Below are positions 1 through 8,440 of a DNA stretch of 64,000 nucleotides, in pieces. This stretch comes from JACKDX01 sp964640175 (lineage in GTDB: Bacteria; Myxococcota_A; Polyangia; Polyangiales; GCA-016699535). Location of the stretch: contig CAZXFW010000008.1 in assembly GCA_964640175.1 (NCBI GenBank), forward strand, positions 1 to 64,000, given 5' to 3'. A program made the position numbers and the translations under genes. The number at the start of each line of letters is the position of its first letter. Within the stretch, counting starts at the first letter, position 1. The notes below the pieces were generated by a model. The model was not told where the DNA came from. It did not search any database and worked only from the letters and a program-made list of their open reading frames with translations.

Positions 1-598
1 TGAAGCCGCCCTTCGCGATGACCTCGGCGGCGAAGTCGCGCAGCTCGGCGATGCGGTCGCCGGCCTTCTTGCGGGCCGCGAGATTGTCGATGGCGAGCGG
101 CTCGCCCGTCACCTGCTTCACCGCGGCACGGACATCGCTCGCCGGCATCAGCAAGAACGCGGAGAACTTGTCGGCCTGGATCTCGGCCGGGTCGCGCTGC
201 CCGTCGCGGCAGACGATGGCGGGCCCCGCCTTCTCGCCGGGCTCGCGCGAAAACAGCGGGAACGTGACCTTGTCCATCTCGCGCAGCGGGCGGTGGAGCT
301 GCCAGTGCCCAAGCTCGTGACCGAGCGTGAAGGAGTAGCGGCCCTCGTTCCCCTCGAGCGACGAGTCGATGACCACCAGCGCGTCGTCGAGCCACGTCGC
401 GCCGAGCACGTCGGACTTGCCGAGCTTCTTGCGCAGGTCGTTCATCTCGAGCGTCAGGCCGAGGACGCCCTCGGCGATCGCGTCGACGGGGATCGGCGGT
501 CGCGGCGGCTCGCCCTTCCACTTGGCGTACCGGCGCAGCAGCTCTTGAGCGGCGCTCTCGAGCTGCGCGTCGGACAGGAACGGAACCTTGAGCGTCAT
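1..598 (-). CDS. ImmA/IrrE-family metallo-endopeptidase (3' end outside window)
   Basis: Seen: an open frame without stops runs leftward off the window edge, at least 199 residues. It contains LGHELGHW (HEXXH zinc motif) near residue 97 and, about 44 residues later, an E-IQADKFSAFLLMP segment that fits the third zinc ligand region of the family. The start ATG overlaps the stop of the upstream XRE gene by one base (TGATG), so the two are translationally coupled. Known: ImmA/IrrE peptidases cleave a partner XRE repressor, as ImmA does to ImmR in ICEBs1, releasing mobile-element genes. Inferred: anti-repressor protease for the adjacent XRE protein, controlling the recombinase module on the other side of the shared promoter region. 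The C-terminus is not visible. Confidence 0.85.
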   Translation of the reverse strand, partial: MTLKVPFLSDAQLESAAQELLRRYAKWKGEPPRPPIPVDAIAEGVLGLTLEMNDLRKKLGKSDVLGATWLDDALVVIDSSLEGNEGRYSFTLGHELGHWQLHRPLREMDKVTFPLFSREPGEKAGPAIVCRDGQRDPAEIQADKFSAFLLMPASDVRAAVKQVTGEPLAIDNLAARKKAGDRIAELRDFAAEVIAKGGF

Positions 599-948
599 CA
601 GCGCTTCCCTTTCTTCGGCTCGTTGGGCAGGAGCTTCATGAGGTCTTCGGCGGACAGCTTCCGCTCGCCGACGGTGCGCAGGAACTCCGGCATCTTCGAG
701 TCGGCCTTGATGACGTTGAGCGACGCCTCGGACACGCGCCCCGCGAGCGTCATCAGCTCGTCGAAGCTGTCGCCAAGCTCGCTGGCCATCTTGCGGATGA
801 CGTCCTCCGCAGGCGGCGCCTTCTCCTCCGAGGTCTCGATGCGCGACAGGTACGTGGGCGAGATGCCGACCCTTGTGGCAAACTCGCGGAGCCCGAGCTT
901 CCGCTCGGTCCTCAGGCGTCGAATGCGTTCTCCAAACCGTTCCTTCAC
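598..948 (-). CDS. XRE-family HTH repressor, ImmR-like
   Basis: The 116-residue product has an HTH_3 domain near residues 6-60: FGERIRRLRTERKLGLREFA, then VGISPTYLSRIE as recognition helix, then a helical tail rich in Lys and Glu. It precedes the ImmA-type peptidase in the immR-immA order with a one-base overlap. Its promoter (TTGACC-17-TATTTA on the minus strand) is covered by an 8-bp inverted repeat, the arrangement expected of an autoregulated repressor. Known: such repressors keep integrative elements or phages quiescent. Inferred target: its own promoter and perhaps the divergent recombinase block. No phage structural genes are visible, so an integrative element is more likely than a prophage. 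Confidence 0.85.
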   Translation of the reverse strand: MKERFGERIRRLRTERKLGLREFATRVGISPTYLSRIETSEEKAPPAEDVIRKMASELGDSFDELMTLAGRVSEASLNVIKADSKMPEFLRTVGERKLSAEDLMKLLPNEPKKGKR

Positions 949-986
949 GTTTCCTCGCTGAGCACCCCCCGGAAGCGGGGCGCTAT

Positions 987-1014
987 GTTCTGTTGCCTAA
1001 ATACTAAACAGAAC
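987..1014. promoter_or_regulatory. Palindromic operator over the XRE promoter
   Basis: GTTCTGTT (987-994) and AACAGAAC (1007-1014) form a perfect 8-bp inverted repeat with a 12-nt spacer. The repeat spans the -10 element and most of the spacer of the XRE promoter, so a bound dimer would exclude RNA polymerase. This fits autoregulation by the XRE protein; binding itself is inferred. Confidence 0.55.
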
Positions 1015-1026
1015 GTCCCCGGTCAA
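998..1026 (-). promoter_or_regulatory. Candidate sigma70 promoter of the XRE/ImmA operon
   Basis: Read on the minus strand: -35 TTGACC (1026-1021), spacer of 17 nt, -10 TATTTA (1003-998). It lies about 50 bp upstream of the XRE start codon. Both hexamers match four or five of six consensus bases, in a GC-rich context where such AT-rich hexamers are uncommon. Confidence 0.6.
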
Positions 1027-1092
1027 TGGGGTCGTGCAGGTCGGTGACGATCTCCTGTCCCGTTTCGGCGCGCGGGACCGCGTTTCCCACCT

Positions 1093-1281
1093 GTGGAAGC
1101 GACGATACCGAAGACGCGGCCCAGCGCGGCCGCAGCCACCAGCGTGAGTGCCGAGGAGCGCCGCGCCGAGATCGAGCGTCGGCTCGACGAGGCGGCTGAC
1201 GTCCTCGCCGAGACCCTCATCGACATGTGGCGCAAGGAGCAGCGCGGCCGGTGCGCTGCCGCGCACGGAGGTACGTCGTGA
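1093..1281 (+). CDS. Small helical protein of unknown function
   Basis: A 62-residue frame with a GTG start. It contains an acidic and basic helical stretch (AEERRAEIERRLDEAADVLA followed by ETLIDMWRKEQR). No family is recognised. It is divergent from the XRE gene and lies about 100 bp upstream of the DUF2924 gene in the recombinase block. Codon-position GC bias fits a real gene, but no strong ribosome binding site is seen. Most likely an accessory of the mobile module; a chance ORF is possible. Confidence 0.4.
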   Translation: MEATIPKTRPSAAAATSVSAEERRAEIERRLDEAADVLAETLIDMWRKEQRGRCAAAHGGTS

Positions 1282-1382
1282 CCTCTCTGCTCTCTCCGGC
1301 TCTCGCCTTGTCTTCTACCGGGGAAGAAGCCGTCATGCCGACGACGCGCGAGCACGGTGCGCGCGCGAACGACGGAGGCACG

Positions 1383-1924
<542 letters not shown>

Positions 1925-1928
<4 letters not shown>

Positions 1929-2100
1929 GCGATTTCTTCCGCACGCCCATGGGCCAGCGCTTCTACGAGGCGACGATGCCGTCGCTCGTGCGCGAGCTGG
2001 CCCGCTTGAACCAGAACCTCGAGCGGCTCCTCGCCGACGTCGAGCGCGACCCGAAGCCCGCGCCCTCCGTGTCCGAAGACGCAAAGCCCGAGGAGCCGCG

Positions 2101-2104
<4 letters not shown>
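1925..2104 (+). CDS. 59-residue protein between DUF2924 and recombinase genes
   Basis: Starts with ATG in an ATGA overlap with the DUF2924 stop and ends in an ATGA overlap with the recombinase start. The product begins MSDFFRTPMGQRFYEATMP and continues with a leucine-rich helix (LVRELARLNQNLERLLADVE) and a charged, Pro-rich tail. The heptad-like spacing suggests a short coiled coil. No domain is recognised. Translational coupling on both sides argues strongly that it is real and works with the recombinase, perhaps as a small partner or recombination directionality factor; that role is inferred only. Confidence 0.7.
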
Positions 2105-3647
<1,543 letters not shown>

Positions 3648-3651
<4 letters not shown>

Positions 3652-4121
3652 GAGACGCGGAGCAGACCGAGGAACGCGCAGAGGAGAATACGGGCGACGT
3701 GCTGGTCGACGACTTTCGCATCTGCGACGACCCATTCCACAGGGTCCGCAGGGAGCGCCGCGTGGTGCTCTCGGTGACGCCGCCGCCACCGCAGCCCGGG
3801 CCCGTCCACAGGCCCGCCAAAGTGGCCCAGATGCTCGCTCTCGCGCACCACCTGCAGCGCGCCATCGACCGGGGCGACGTCGCCGACCGGGCCGCCGTGG
3901 CCCGGAGGCTCGGGCTGACGCGCGCGAGGGTGACGCAGCTCCTCGACCTACTCCTCCTCGCGCCCGACCTTCAGATGGCCGTGCTCCGGCTCGAAGCCGT
4001 CGACGGCGCCGAGCCGCTGGCCGAGCGCACGCTCCGGGCGGTGGCTCACGCCGGGACGTGGACCGAGCAGCGGGCGGCCTGGAATGATTGGGCTGTCACG
4101 CTCCGCGGTCCCGGCGCCTAG
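3648..4121 (+). CDS. ParB/KorB-like HTH protein of the recombinase block
   Basis: 157 residues from a GTG that overlaps the recombinase stop (GTGA). A disordered Pro-rich segment (about residues 42-56) precedes an HTH region: KVAQMLALAHHLQRAIDRG, then VARRLGLTRARVTQLLDLL (about 83-101). This helical pattern resembles the central HTH of ParB/KorB family proteins; there is no ParB nuclease motif. It likely binds DNA near the recombination site or regulates the block. The first ECF-type promoter motif for the copper cargo overlaps its last codons (4094-4123). Confidence 0.7.
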
Positions 4122-4123
4122 AC
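4094..4123 (+). promoter_or_regulatory. ECF-type promoter motif A
   Basis: TGTCACG (4094-4100), 15 nt, GCCTAGAC (4116-4123). Identical spacing and nearly identical elements occur at 5720 and 9100, each before a copper-resistance block. It lies 39 bp upstream of the secreted-protein ATG and so would drive that gene, the ECF sigma factor and its membrane partner, giving autoregulation. The assignment to the island ECF factor is inferred. Confidence 0.65.
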
Positions 4124-4162
4124 AGGTGAAGTAGCCGCTGCGGCTGCCCAGGAGTTCTGACC

Positions 4163-4591
4163 ATGTACAAACCCAAGCTCATTTCCATCGTGACAGTCCT
4201 CGTCGGCGTTGCCGCGGCATCCGTGCCGGCCACCTCGTTCGCGGGCACGCCGCCCTCACAGGACTGCCTCCTGCGCGAGCACCGGATCACTTCGGTGACG
4301 CCCTACCGAGTCGAAGAGCGGATCGGCAAGAACTCCGTCCGGCGACTTCGTGGGGCAGAGGTCTTTGTTCAAGCCGAACCCGGCCTCACCGCGGAGTGGC
4401 TCCAACTTACGCTCGCTCGACACATCGCGCAGATGCGCGGCCCCGCAGCGATGCCGGACTGCGCTTTCGACGTAGACGACGTAGCGGTCCGCGTCGAGTC
4501 GGGCGGCACCGGCTTCCGTGTGCGGATCATCGCGCGCGACACCGACAATGCGGAAGAGGTGTTGCGTCGTGCGCGGCTGCTCCTTTCATGA
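4163..4591 (+). CDS. Secreted protein of unknown function, copper island
   Basis: 142 residues with a Sec signal peptide (KPKLISIVTVLVGVAAASV, likely cut after ATSFA near residue 27). The mature part has two Cys (C35 and one near residue 97, in a PDCAFDV context) that could pair or bind metal. It is otherwise an alpha/beta pattern with VFVQAEPGLTAEWLQLTLAR. No family is recognised. A GGAG-like site (ccaggagttctgacc) supports the start. It is the first gene behind promoter motif A, 59 bp ahead of the ECF sigma gene, so it may be a periplasmic metal binder or part of the signalling circuit. Confidence 0.7.
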   Translation: MYKPKLISIVTVLVGVAAASVPATSFAGTPPSQDCLLREHRITSVTPYRVEERIGKNSVRRLRGAEVFVQAEPGLTAEWLQLTLARHIAQMRGPAAMPDCAFDVDDVAVRVESGGTGFRVRIIARDTDNAEEVLRRARLLLS

Positions 4592-4612
4592 CCACCATGG
4601 AGGTAACGTTCC

Positions 4613-4644
4613 GACTCCCGGGTTCATGACGGGATCCGGGAGTC
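4613..4644 (+). promoter_or_regulatory. Inverted repeat occluding the ECF ribosome binding site
   Basis: GACTCCCGG (4613-4621) and CCGGGAGTC (4636-4644) are perfect 9-bp complements separated by 14 nt. The right arm contains GGGAG (4638-4642), the likely Shine-Dalgarno of the ECF gene starting at 4651. Folded RNA would hide that site; alternatively the palindrome is a protein operator. No T-run follows, so it is not a typical terminator. Confidence 0.45.
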
Positions 4645-4650
4645 CAAACG

Positions 4651-5178
4651 ATGCGAACCGAATCGAACACCCTCGACGCCCTCATGGCGCGTCTCGCCGA
4701 CGGCGACCGCGCCGTGTTCGCGCGCGTGTTCGAGCTCCTTTGGGGACCCATTCATCGACTGTGCATCACGTTGCTCAAGAACGACGCCGACGCGGCTGAC
4801 GCTGCCCAAGAAGCCATGCAAAAAATCCTCGAGCGCGCCTCAGACTACGACAAGAGCCGACCGGCTATGCCGTGGGCCATGGCGATCGCTGGCTGGGAGT
4901 GCAGGACCTTGGCGCGCAAGCACGTGCGTCGGCGAGAGGTCGACGACGCAGGTCACGAGCAATCCGGGGAACACGCAGAGGATGAGTTCGTTCAGCGCAA
5001 CCTCACCGCGGCTGCAATCGCCGCGCTCGGGGAGCTCTCGGAGGCCGATCGCGAAACGCTCATCGCCACGTTCTGGGACGAGGCCGCGTCGGTCTCGGGC
5101 GCCACGCTGCGCAAGCGGCGCGAACGCGCCCTGGACCGGCTCAAAAAGACGTTCAGGAGGCTCTATGGACTCGACTGA
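4651..5178 (+). CDS. ECF-subfamily RNA polymerase sigma factor
   Basis: 175 residues. Sigma region 2 spans about 20-95 (FARVFELLWGPIHRLC, DAADAAQEAMQKILERA, AMPWAMAIAGWECRTLARKH); a variable linker (96-114) and region 4 (115-172, LGELSEADRETLIATFWDEA, then a basic LRKRRERALDRLKKTFRRLY helix) follow. It lacks the Cys-rich C-terminal tail of the Myxococcus copper sensor CorE, so metal sensing must lie elsewhere. The next gene overlaps its 3' end by 14 bp and encodes a Cys/His-rich polytopic membrane protein, the usual place of an anti-sigma factor. Inferred: activates the three GTCACG-N15-GCCTAGAC promoters of the island in response to copper. Confidence 0.85.
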   Translation: MRTESNTLDALMARLADGDRAVFARVFELLWGPIHRLCITLLKNDADAADAAQEAMQKILERASDYDKSRPAMPWAMAIAGWECRTLARKHVRRREVDDAGHEQSGEHAEDEFVQRNLTAAAIAALGELSEADRETLIATFWDEAASVSGATLRKRRERALDRLKKTFRRLYGLD

Positions 5179-5716
5179 TCTCTCGCAGCTACAGCGGCGA
5201 GTGCGGTGGGCCTACGAGCTAGGGCGGCTGCGTCGAGCCCTCCTCGGCGTGGCGCCGGTGCTCGTCATCGTCGCCGTGGCCGCGTGCGTCGCGCATCGTC
5301 CGATGTCGACGCTTTGGTTTGGTTTGGCGACGGTCTCCGTCGGGGCCGCGATGCTCTGGTACGGGCGAGATCCGCAGAAGGCTGTGCTCCCGGGAATCGC
5401 GGCGGGCCTCGTGCCCCTGGTGTTCGCGATGTGCGCCAACCACATGCACACGTGCGGCGCTGACGGTTGCAGCTCCCTGTGCGTGCCCGCGTGCGCCCTC
5501 GGAGGGGTGGTCGCGGGGCTCGCGGTCGCGAGCGTGGGCAACCAGCGAAAGGCCGGGCCTTGGTTCTGGGTGTCGGCGTCGGCGCTCGCGCTCCTCACCG
5601 GAGCGATGGGATGCGCGTGCCTCGGCTACTCCGGTGTCGTCGGCTTAGGCCTCGGTTTCGGGGCTGGGATGGTCCCGGGGCTCCTTCGGCGTGCCTTCGG
5701 CGGAAAAGCGACGTAG
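5165..5716 (+). CDS. Cys/His-rich polytopic membrane protein, probable metal-sensing anti-sigma factor
   Basis: 183 residues, overlapping the ECF gene by 14 bp. A 28-residue charged N-terminus (LSQLQRRVRWAYELGRLRR) is predicted cytoplasmic; about six hydrophobic segments follow (29-44, 48-66, 73-90, 108-123, 132-152, 156-174). Eight Cys are present (41, 90, 97, 102, 106, 110, 150, 152), five of them clustered with His in CANHMHTCGADGC-SSLCVPAC (90-110), a plausible soft-metal site. Known: multi-pass anti-sigma factors such as NrsF of Caulobacter hold ECF factors at the membrane and sense metals through Cys. Inferred here by position and residues; no zinc-anti-sigma motif is seen. Alternative: a copper transporter-like membrane protein. 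Confidence 0.65.
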   Translation: MDSTDLSQLQRRVRWAYELGRLRRALLGVAPVLVIVAVAACVAHRPMSTLWFGLATVSVGAAMLWYGRDPQKAVLPGIAAGLVPLVFAMCANHMHTCGADGCSSLCVPACALGGVVAGLAVASVGNQRKAGPWFWVSASALALLTGAMGCACLGYSGVVGLGLGFGAGMVPGLLRRAFGGKAT

Positions 5717-5719
5717 CCC

Positions 5720-5749
5720 TGTCACGCTCGCAGGCTCCGGTGCCTAGAC
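5720..5749 (+). promoter_or_regulatory. ECF-type promoter motif B
   Basis: TGTCACG (5720-5726), 15 nt, GCCTAGAC (5742-5749). The match to motif A is exact in both elements. It starts four bases after the stop of the membrane-protein gene and 20 bp before the GTG of the CPDC small protein, heading the multicopper oxidase block. Confidence 0.7.
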
Positions 5750-5768
5750 CGGCGATGAGGCCCCGAAA

Positions 5769-5924
5769 GTGAGCTGTCCAGATTGCAGACCGAACGGACG
5801 CGCGAGGCTGTTGTGGATCGGCATCGCAGTCGCAGTGCTGCTTGCGTTCGCGTACCTCGAAGGCGCGGTTGGGAAAGAAGCCTCCGCGCCCGCGTCCACT
5901 TCCTCGCAGGAGACTCACCAATGA
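5769..5924 (+). CDS. Small CPDC-motif single-pass membrane protein
   Basis: 51 residues from a GTG with GAGG 8 nt upstream. The N-terminus carries a CxxC motif (MSCPDCRPNGRARL), followed by one hydrophobic segment (LLWIGIAVAVLLAFAYL, about 14-30) and a polar Ser/Ala-rich tail ending THQ. The stop overlaps the multicopper oxidase start (ATGA), so the two are coupled. It is the first gene after promoter motif B. No family recognised. The CxxC on the basic, probably cytoplasmic side could bind Cu(I) or act in thiol chemistry. The tight context makes it credible despite its size. Confidence 0.65.
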   Translation: MSCPDCRPNGRARLLWIGIAVAVLLAFAYLEGAVGKEASAPASTSSQETHQ

Positions 5925-7399
5925 CTCGACCCCTTCACCTCGCTTTCGTAACCGCCGTCGCCGCGCTCACGGGCGCGTGTAACGGCATGGACATGGGCAA
6001 CATGGACGGCACGATGATCCCTGAGGTCATCGAGGTCGACGCTTCCGAAGGACCGTTCGAACCGAACGCTGCACCGGATCTCGATCCCGCGCCCAACGTA
6101 GTGGAAGTCGCGCTCGAGGCGAAGGTGGCCGACGTAGAAATTGCGCCCGGTCGCACCGCATCGATGTGGACGTATAACGGTCAGCTACCGGGACCTCGCA
6201 TCGAAGCTCGCGCGGGCGACACCGTCCGTGTGCGGTTCAAGAACTCCCTTCCGGAGGCGACCACGATTCACTGGCACGGTGTGCGCGTGCCCGCCGCGAT
6301 GGATGGCGTGCCGGCAGTGCAGTCGCCGATCGCTGCGGGAGTCGAGTTCACCTACGAGTTCGTGGTCCCGGACGCAGGGACTTTCTGGTACCACCCGCAC
6401 GTGCGCTCGGAAGAGCAGGTCGAGCGCGGCCTCTACGGCGCCTTCGTCGTGCGCGGCGACGCTGAGCCCGCGACGACCACCGACCGAACCGTTGTGCTCG
6501 ACGACTTGCTGGTCGACTCCAACTGGCAGCTGAGCGACTTCGATCCGATGATGCAGGCGATGGTCGGTCGGCAGGGGAACGTGATCCTGGCAAACGGCTG
6601 GGCGCACCCGATCGCAGGGGTCGCGCGCGGTGGTCTCCACCGCTTCCGCTTCATCAACGCGGCCAACGCCCGCTATTTCAGGCTCGCGCTCCCAGGGCAC
6701 GGACTGATTCAGATCGGCACGGACGGCGGCCTCCTTCCCGCGCCACGCGAGGTCGACGAGCTACTCCTCGTTCCAGGAGAACGCGCGGATGTGCTCGTCG
6801 TGGCATCCGGCGACGCAAACGAAACGATGGAATGGACGTCGCTGCGCTACGACCGCGGGCACGGAACCGGCGAGCTTCCCGATGCAATCGTGTTCCAGAT
6901 GAAGCATGGCAGCGACGCACCGATCGCTACCCCAGCAACCCCTTCGGCGTTTGCGGCGATCGCTGAGCTGCCTGCGGCCACCGTGCAGCGCGAGATCAAG
7001 TTGGAAGAGTCCATGGCGATGAGCGGCGGTGAGCACGGCGCCGGACATGGCTCGTCGACGACGGACATGGCGCCCGTCTTCTCCATCAACGGCGAAGTCT
7101 TCCCTGACGTGACGCCGTTGGCTGCGACCCTGGAGACCGTCGAGGAATGGTCGATCGTGAACACCACCGAGATGGACCATCCCTTTCACCTGCACGGGTT
7201 CCGCTTTCAGGTCGTCTCCGTGGATGGGGCGGCGCCGAGCGTCGTAGCCTGGCGAGACTCGATCAACATCCCCGCGGAGAAGACGGTGAAGTTCCGCGTC
7301 CGGCTGGAGGACAACCCGGGGACGTGGATGTTTCACTGTCACATCCTCGAGCACGCTGAGCGCGGTATGATGGGCGAGCTCGAGGTTGCGGCGCCATGA
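5921..7399 (+). CDS. Multicopper oxidase lipoprotein, CopA/CueO type
   Basis: 492 residues from the ATG at 5921, which follows an AGGAG site; the longer upstream frame is rejected because it overlaps the small CPDC gene. Lipobox LTGAC puts the acyl-Cys at residue 20, followed by a Met-rich MDMGNMDG stretch. All four copper-ligand motifs are visible: HWHG (117-120), HPH (158-160), HPFHLHG (420-426) and HCHILEH with axial Met near 483. A His/Met-rich insert (MAMSGGEHGAGHG) may collect Cu(I). Known: these enzymes oxidise Cu(I) to the less toxic Cu(II) in the periplasm. It is coupled to the small gene upstream and the cytochrome gene downstream. Confidence 0.93.
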   Translation: MTRPLHLAFVTAVAALTGACNGMDMGNMDGTMIPEVIEVDASEGPFEPNAAPDLDPAPNVVEVALEAKVADVEIAPGRTASMWTYNGQLPGPRIEARAGDTVRVRFKNSLPEATTIHWHGVRVPAAMDGVPAVQSPIAAGVEFTYEFVVPDAGTFWYHPHVRSEEQVERGLYGAFVVRGDAEPATTTDRTVVLDDLLVDSNWQLSDFDPMMQAMVGRQGNVILANGWAHPIAGVARGGLHRFRFINAANARYFRLALPGHGLIQIGTDGGLLPAPREVDELLLVPGERADVLVVASGDANETMEWTSLRYDRGHGTGELPDAIVFQMKHGSDAPIATPATPSAFAAIAELPAATVQREIKLEESMAMSGGEHGAGHGSSTTDMAPVFSINGEVFPDVTPLAATLETVEEWSIVNTTEMDHPFHLHGFRFQVVSVDGAAPSVVAWRDSINIPAEKTVKFRVRLEDNPGTWMFHCHILEHAERGMMGELEVAAP

Positions 7400-7965
7400 C
7401 GCGCGGGCTCGCGCGGCCGCAGCGTGTTCTCGCGCTCGCCGGTGCGCTCCTGCTGCTGGTCGGCTGCGCTTCGGCGCCAAGCTCGGCGCCTGCTACGGCA
7501 CCGCACGAGCAAGAGTCTCCTGCGTCATCCGACGCGAGACCCGGCGAAGGACGCGACGACCATCCTCCGATGGCGCGCTCCGAAGGGGCCGCCGCGCCGC
7601 CAGCAGAGAAAGCTCCGCATGAGCATGGGCCGGCAGCATCGGAGCCTAGCGAGCAGGAGGCGTACGAGCGCGCTCGCCCCGTGTTCGAGAGGTACTGCGC
7701 AAGCTGCCACACGAGCAGCGCCGGCAAGCGGGCGGCGCTGCGACACTTCACGATGGACGGGTATCCATTCGGCGGGCATCACGCGGCGCAGATCTCGTCG
7801 ACGATACGAGAGGTGCTCGGAGCGAGCGGACAACCAGCGACGATGCCCAAGGATCGGCCTGGCGTGATCCAGGCCAAGGAGCTCAGGGCGATCTTGGACT
7901 GGGCAGACGCGTTCGACCGCGCGCACGCCGCGGGGAACCACGAAGAACATCACCATGAGCACTGA
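7396..7965 (+). CDS. c-type cytochrome-like lipoprotein
   Basis: 189 residues; start overlaps the oxidase stop (ATGA). Lipobox LVGC with Cys24, then a long low-complexity Ala/Pro/His linker (25-88). One heme site CASCH (101-105) with a candidate axial Met150 (ATMPKDRPG). The C-terminal tail is His-rich (NHEEHHHEH) and may bind metal. Known: monoheme periplasmic cytochromes can pass electrons to or from oxidases. Inferred: accepts electrons from the multicopper oxidase or donates to it; the order in the block supports a joint role. Confidence 0.8.
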   Translation: MTRGLARPQRVLALAGALLLLVGCASAPSSAPATAPHEQESPASSDARPGEGRDDHPPMARSEGAAAPPAEKAPHEHGPAASEPSEQEAYERARPVFERYCASCHTSSAGKRAALRHFTMDGYPFGGHHAAQISSTIREVLGASGQPATMPKDRPGVIQAKELRAILDWADAFDRAHAAGNHEEHHHEH

Positions 7966-7981
7966 AGGAGCCGCACCAACC

Positions 7982-8440
7982 ATGACGAAAATCAGTTCCA
8001 TCACGGCCACCATCGTGCTCCTCGTGCTCGTGCTCGGGTGTGAGACCAAGGAAGCGAATCAAGCGACGACCGCTCACCCGGCCATGGATACACCCGCGCC
8101 GCCGGCACCCGCGGCGCAGGGCCATGAGCGCTCGTCCGACACTTCGGCGTCGTCGCTCACGCTCGTCACTGACCGCAGTCTCGTGTGCATGGTGAACAAC
8201 CAGTTCATGGGCCGGCCGCAGATCCCGATCGAAGTGGACGGGCGCACCTACTACGGGTGTTGCGAGATGTGCAAAGGACGCCTCGGGAGTGATCCGTCTT
8301 CGCGCGTATCGACCGATCCTGTGAGCGGCAACGCGGTCGACAAAGCGACCGCGGTGATTGGTCGGGCCGGTGACGGGCGAACGCTCTACTTCGAGAACGA
8401 CCAGACCTTCGCGGCGTATGCGCGGGGAACGTCCCGATGA
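7982..8440 (+). CDS. TRASH/YHS-like metal-binding lipoprotein
   Basis: 152 residues from the ATG at 7982, chosen because it gives a proper lipoprotein signal (LVLVLGC, acyl-Cys20); an ATG at 7955 in the same frame would add nine residues. Residues 68-101 carry VCMVNNQF and YYGCCEMCKGRL (C69, C93, C94, M96, C97), a TRASH-like soft-metal site. A second YHS-like repeat follows (TDPVSGNAVDKATAV, then YFENDQTFAAYARG), but the expected Cys is replaced by Ser (DPVSGN). Inferred: periplasmic copper chaperone or sequestration protein of block B. It overlaps the methyltransferase start (ATGA). Confidence 0.75.
   Translation: MTKISSITATIVLLVLVLGCETKEANQATTAHPAMDTPAPPAPAAQGHERSSDTSASSLTLVTDRSLVCMVNNQFMGRPQIPIEVDGRTYYGCCEMCKGRLGSDPSSRVSTDPVSGNAVDKATAVIGRAGDGRTLYFENDQTFAAYARGTSR

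Noticed and set aside
4602..4630. Fourth copy of the ECF motif before the sigma gene
   Set aside because: GGTAACG and TTCATGAC share only part of the consensus and the spacing is 14, so it is not counted.
5783..5920. N-terminal extension of the multicopper oxidase
   Set aside because: Arg-rich, overlaps the CPDC small gene in another frame, and hides the lipoprotein signal starting at 5921.
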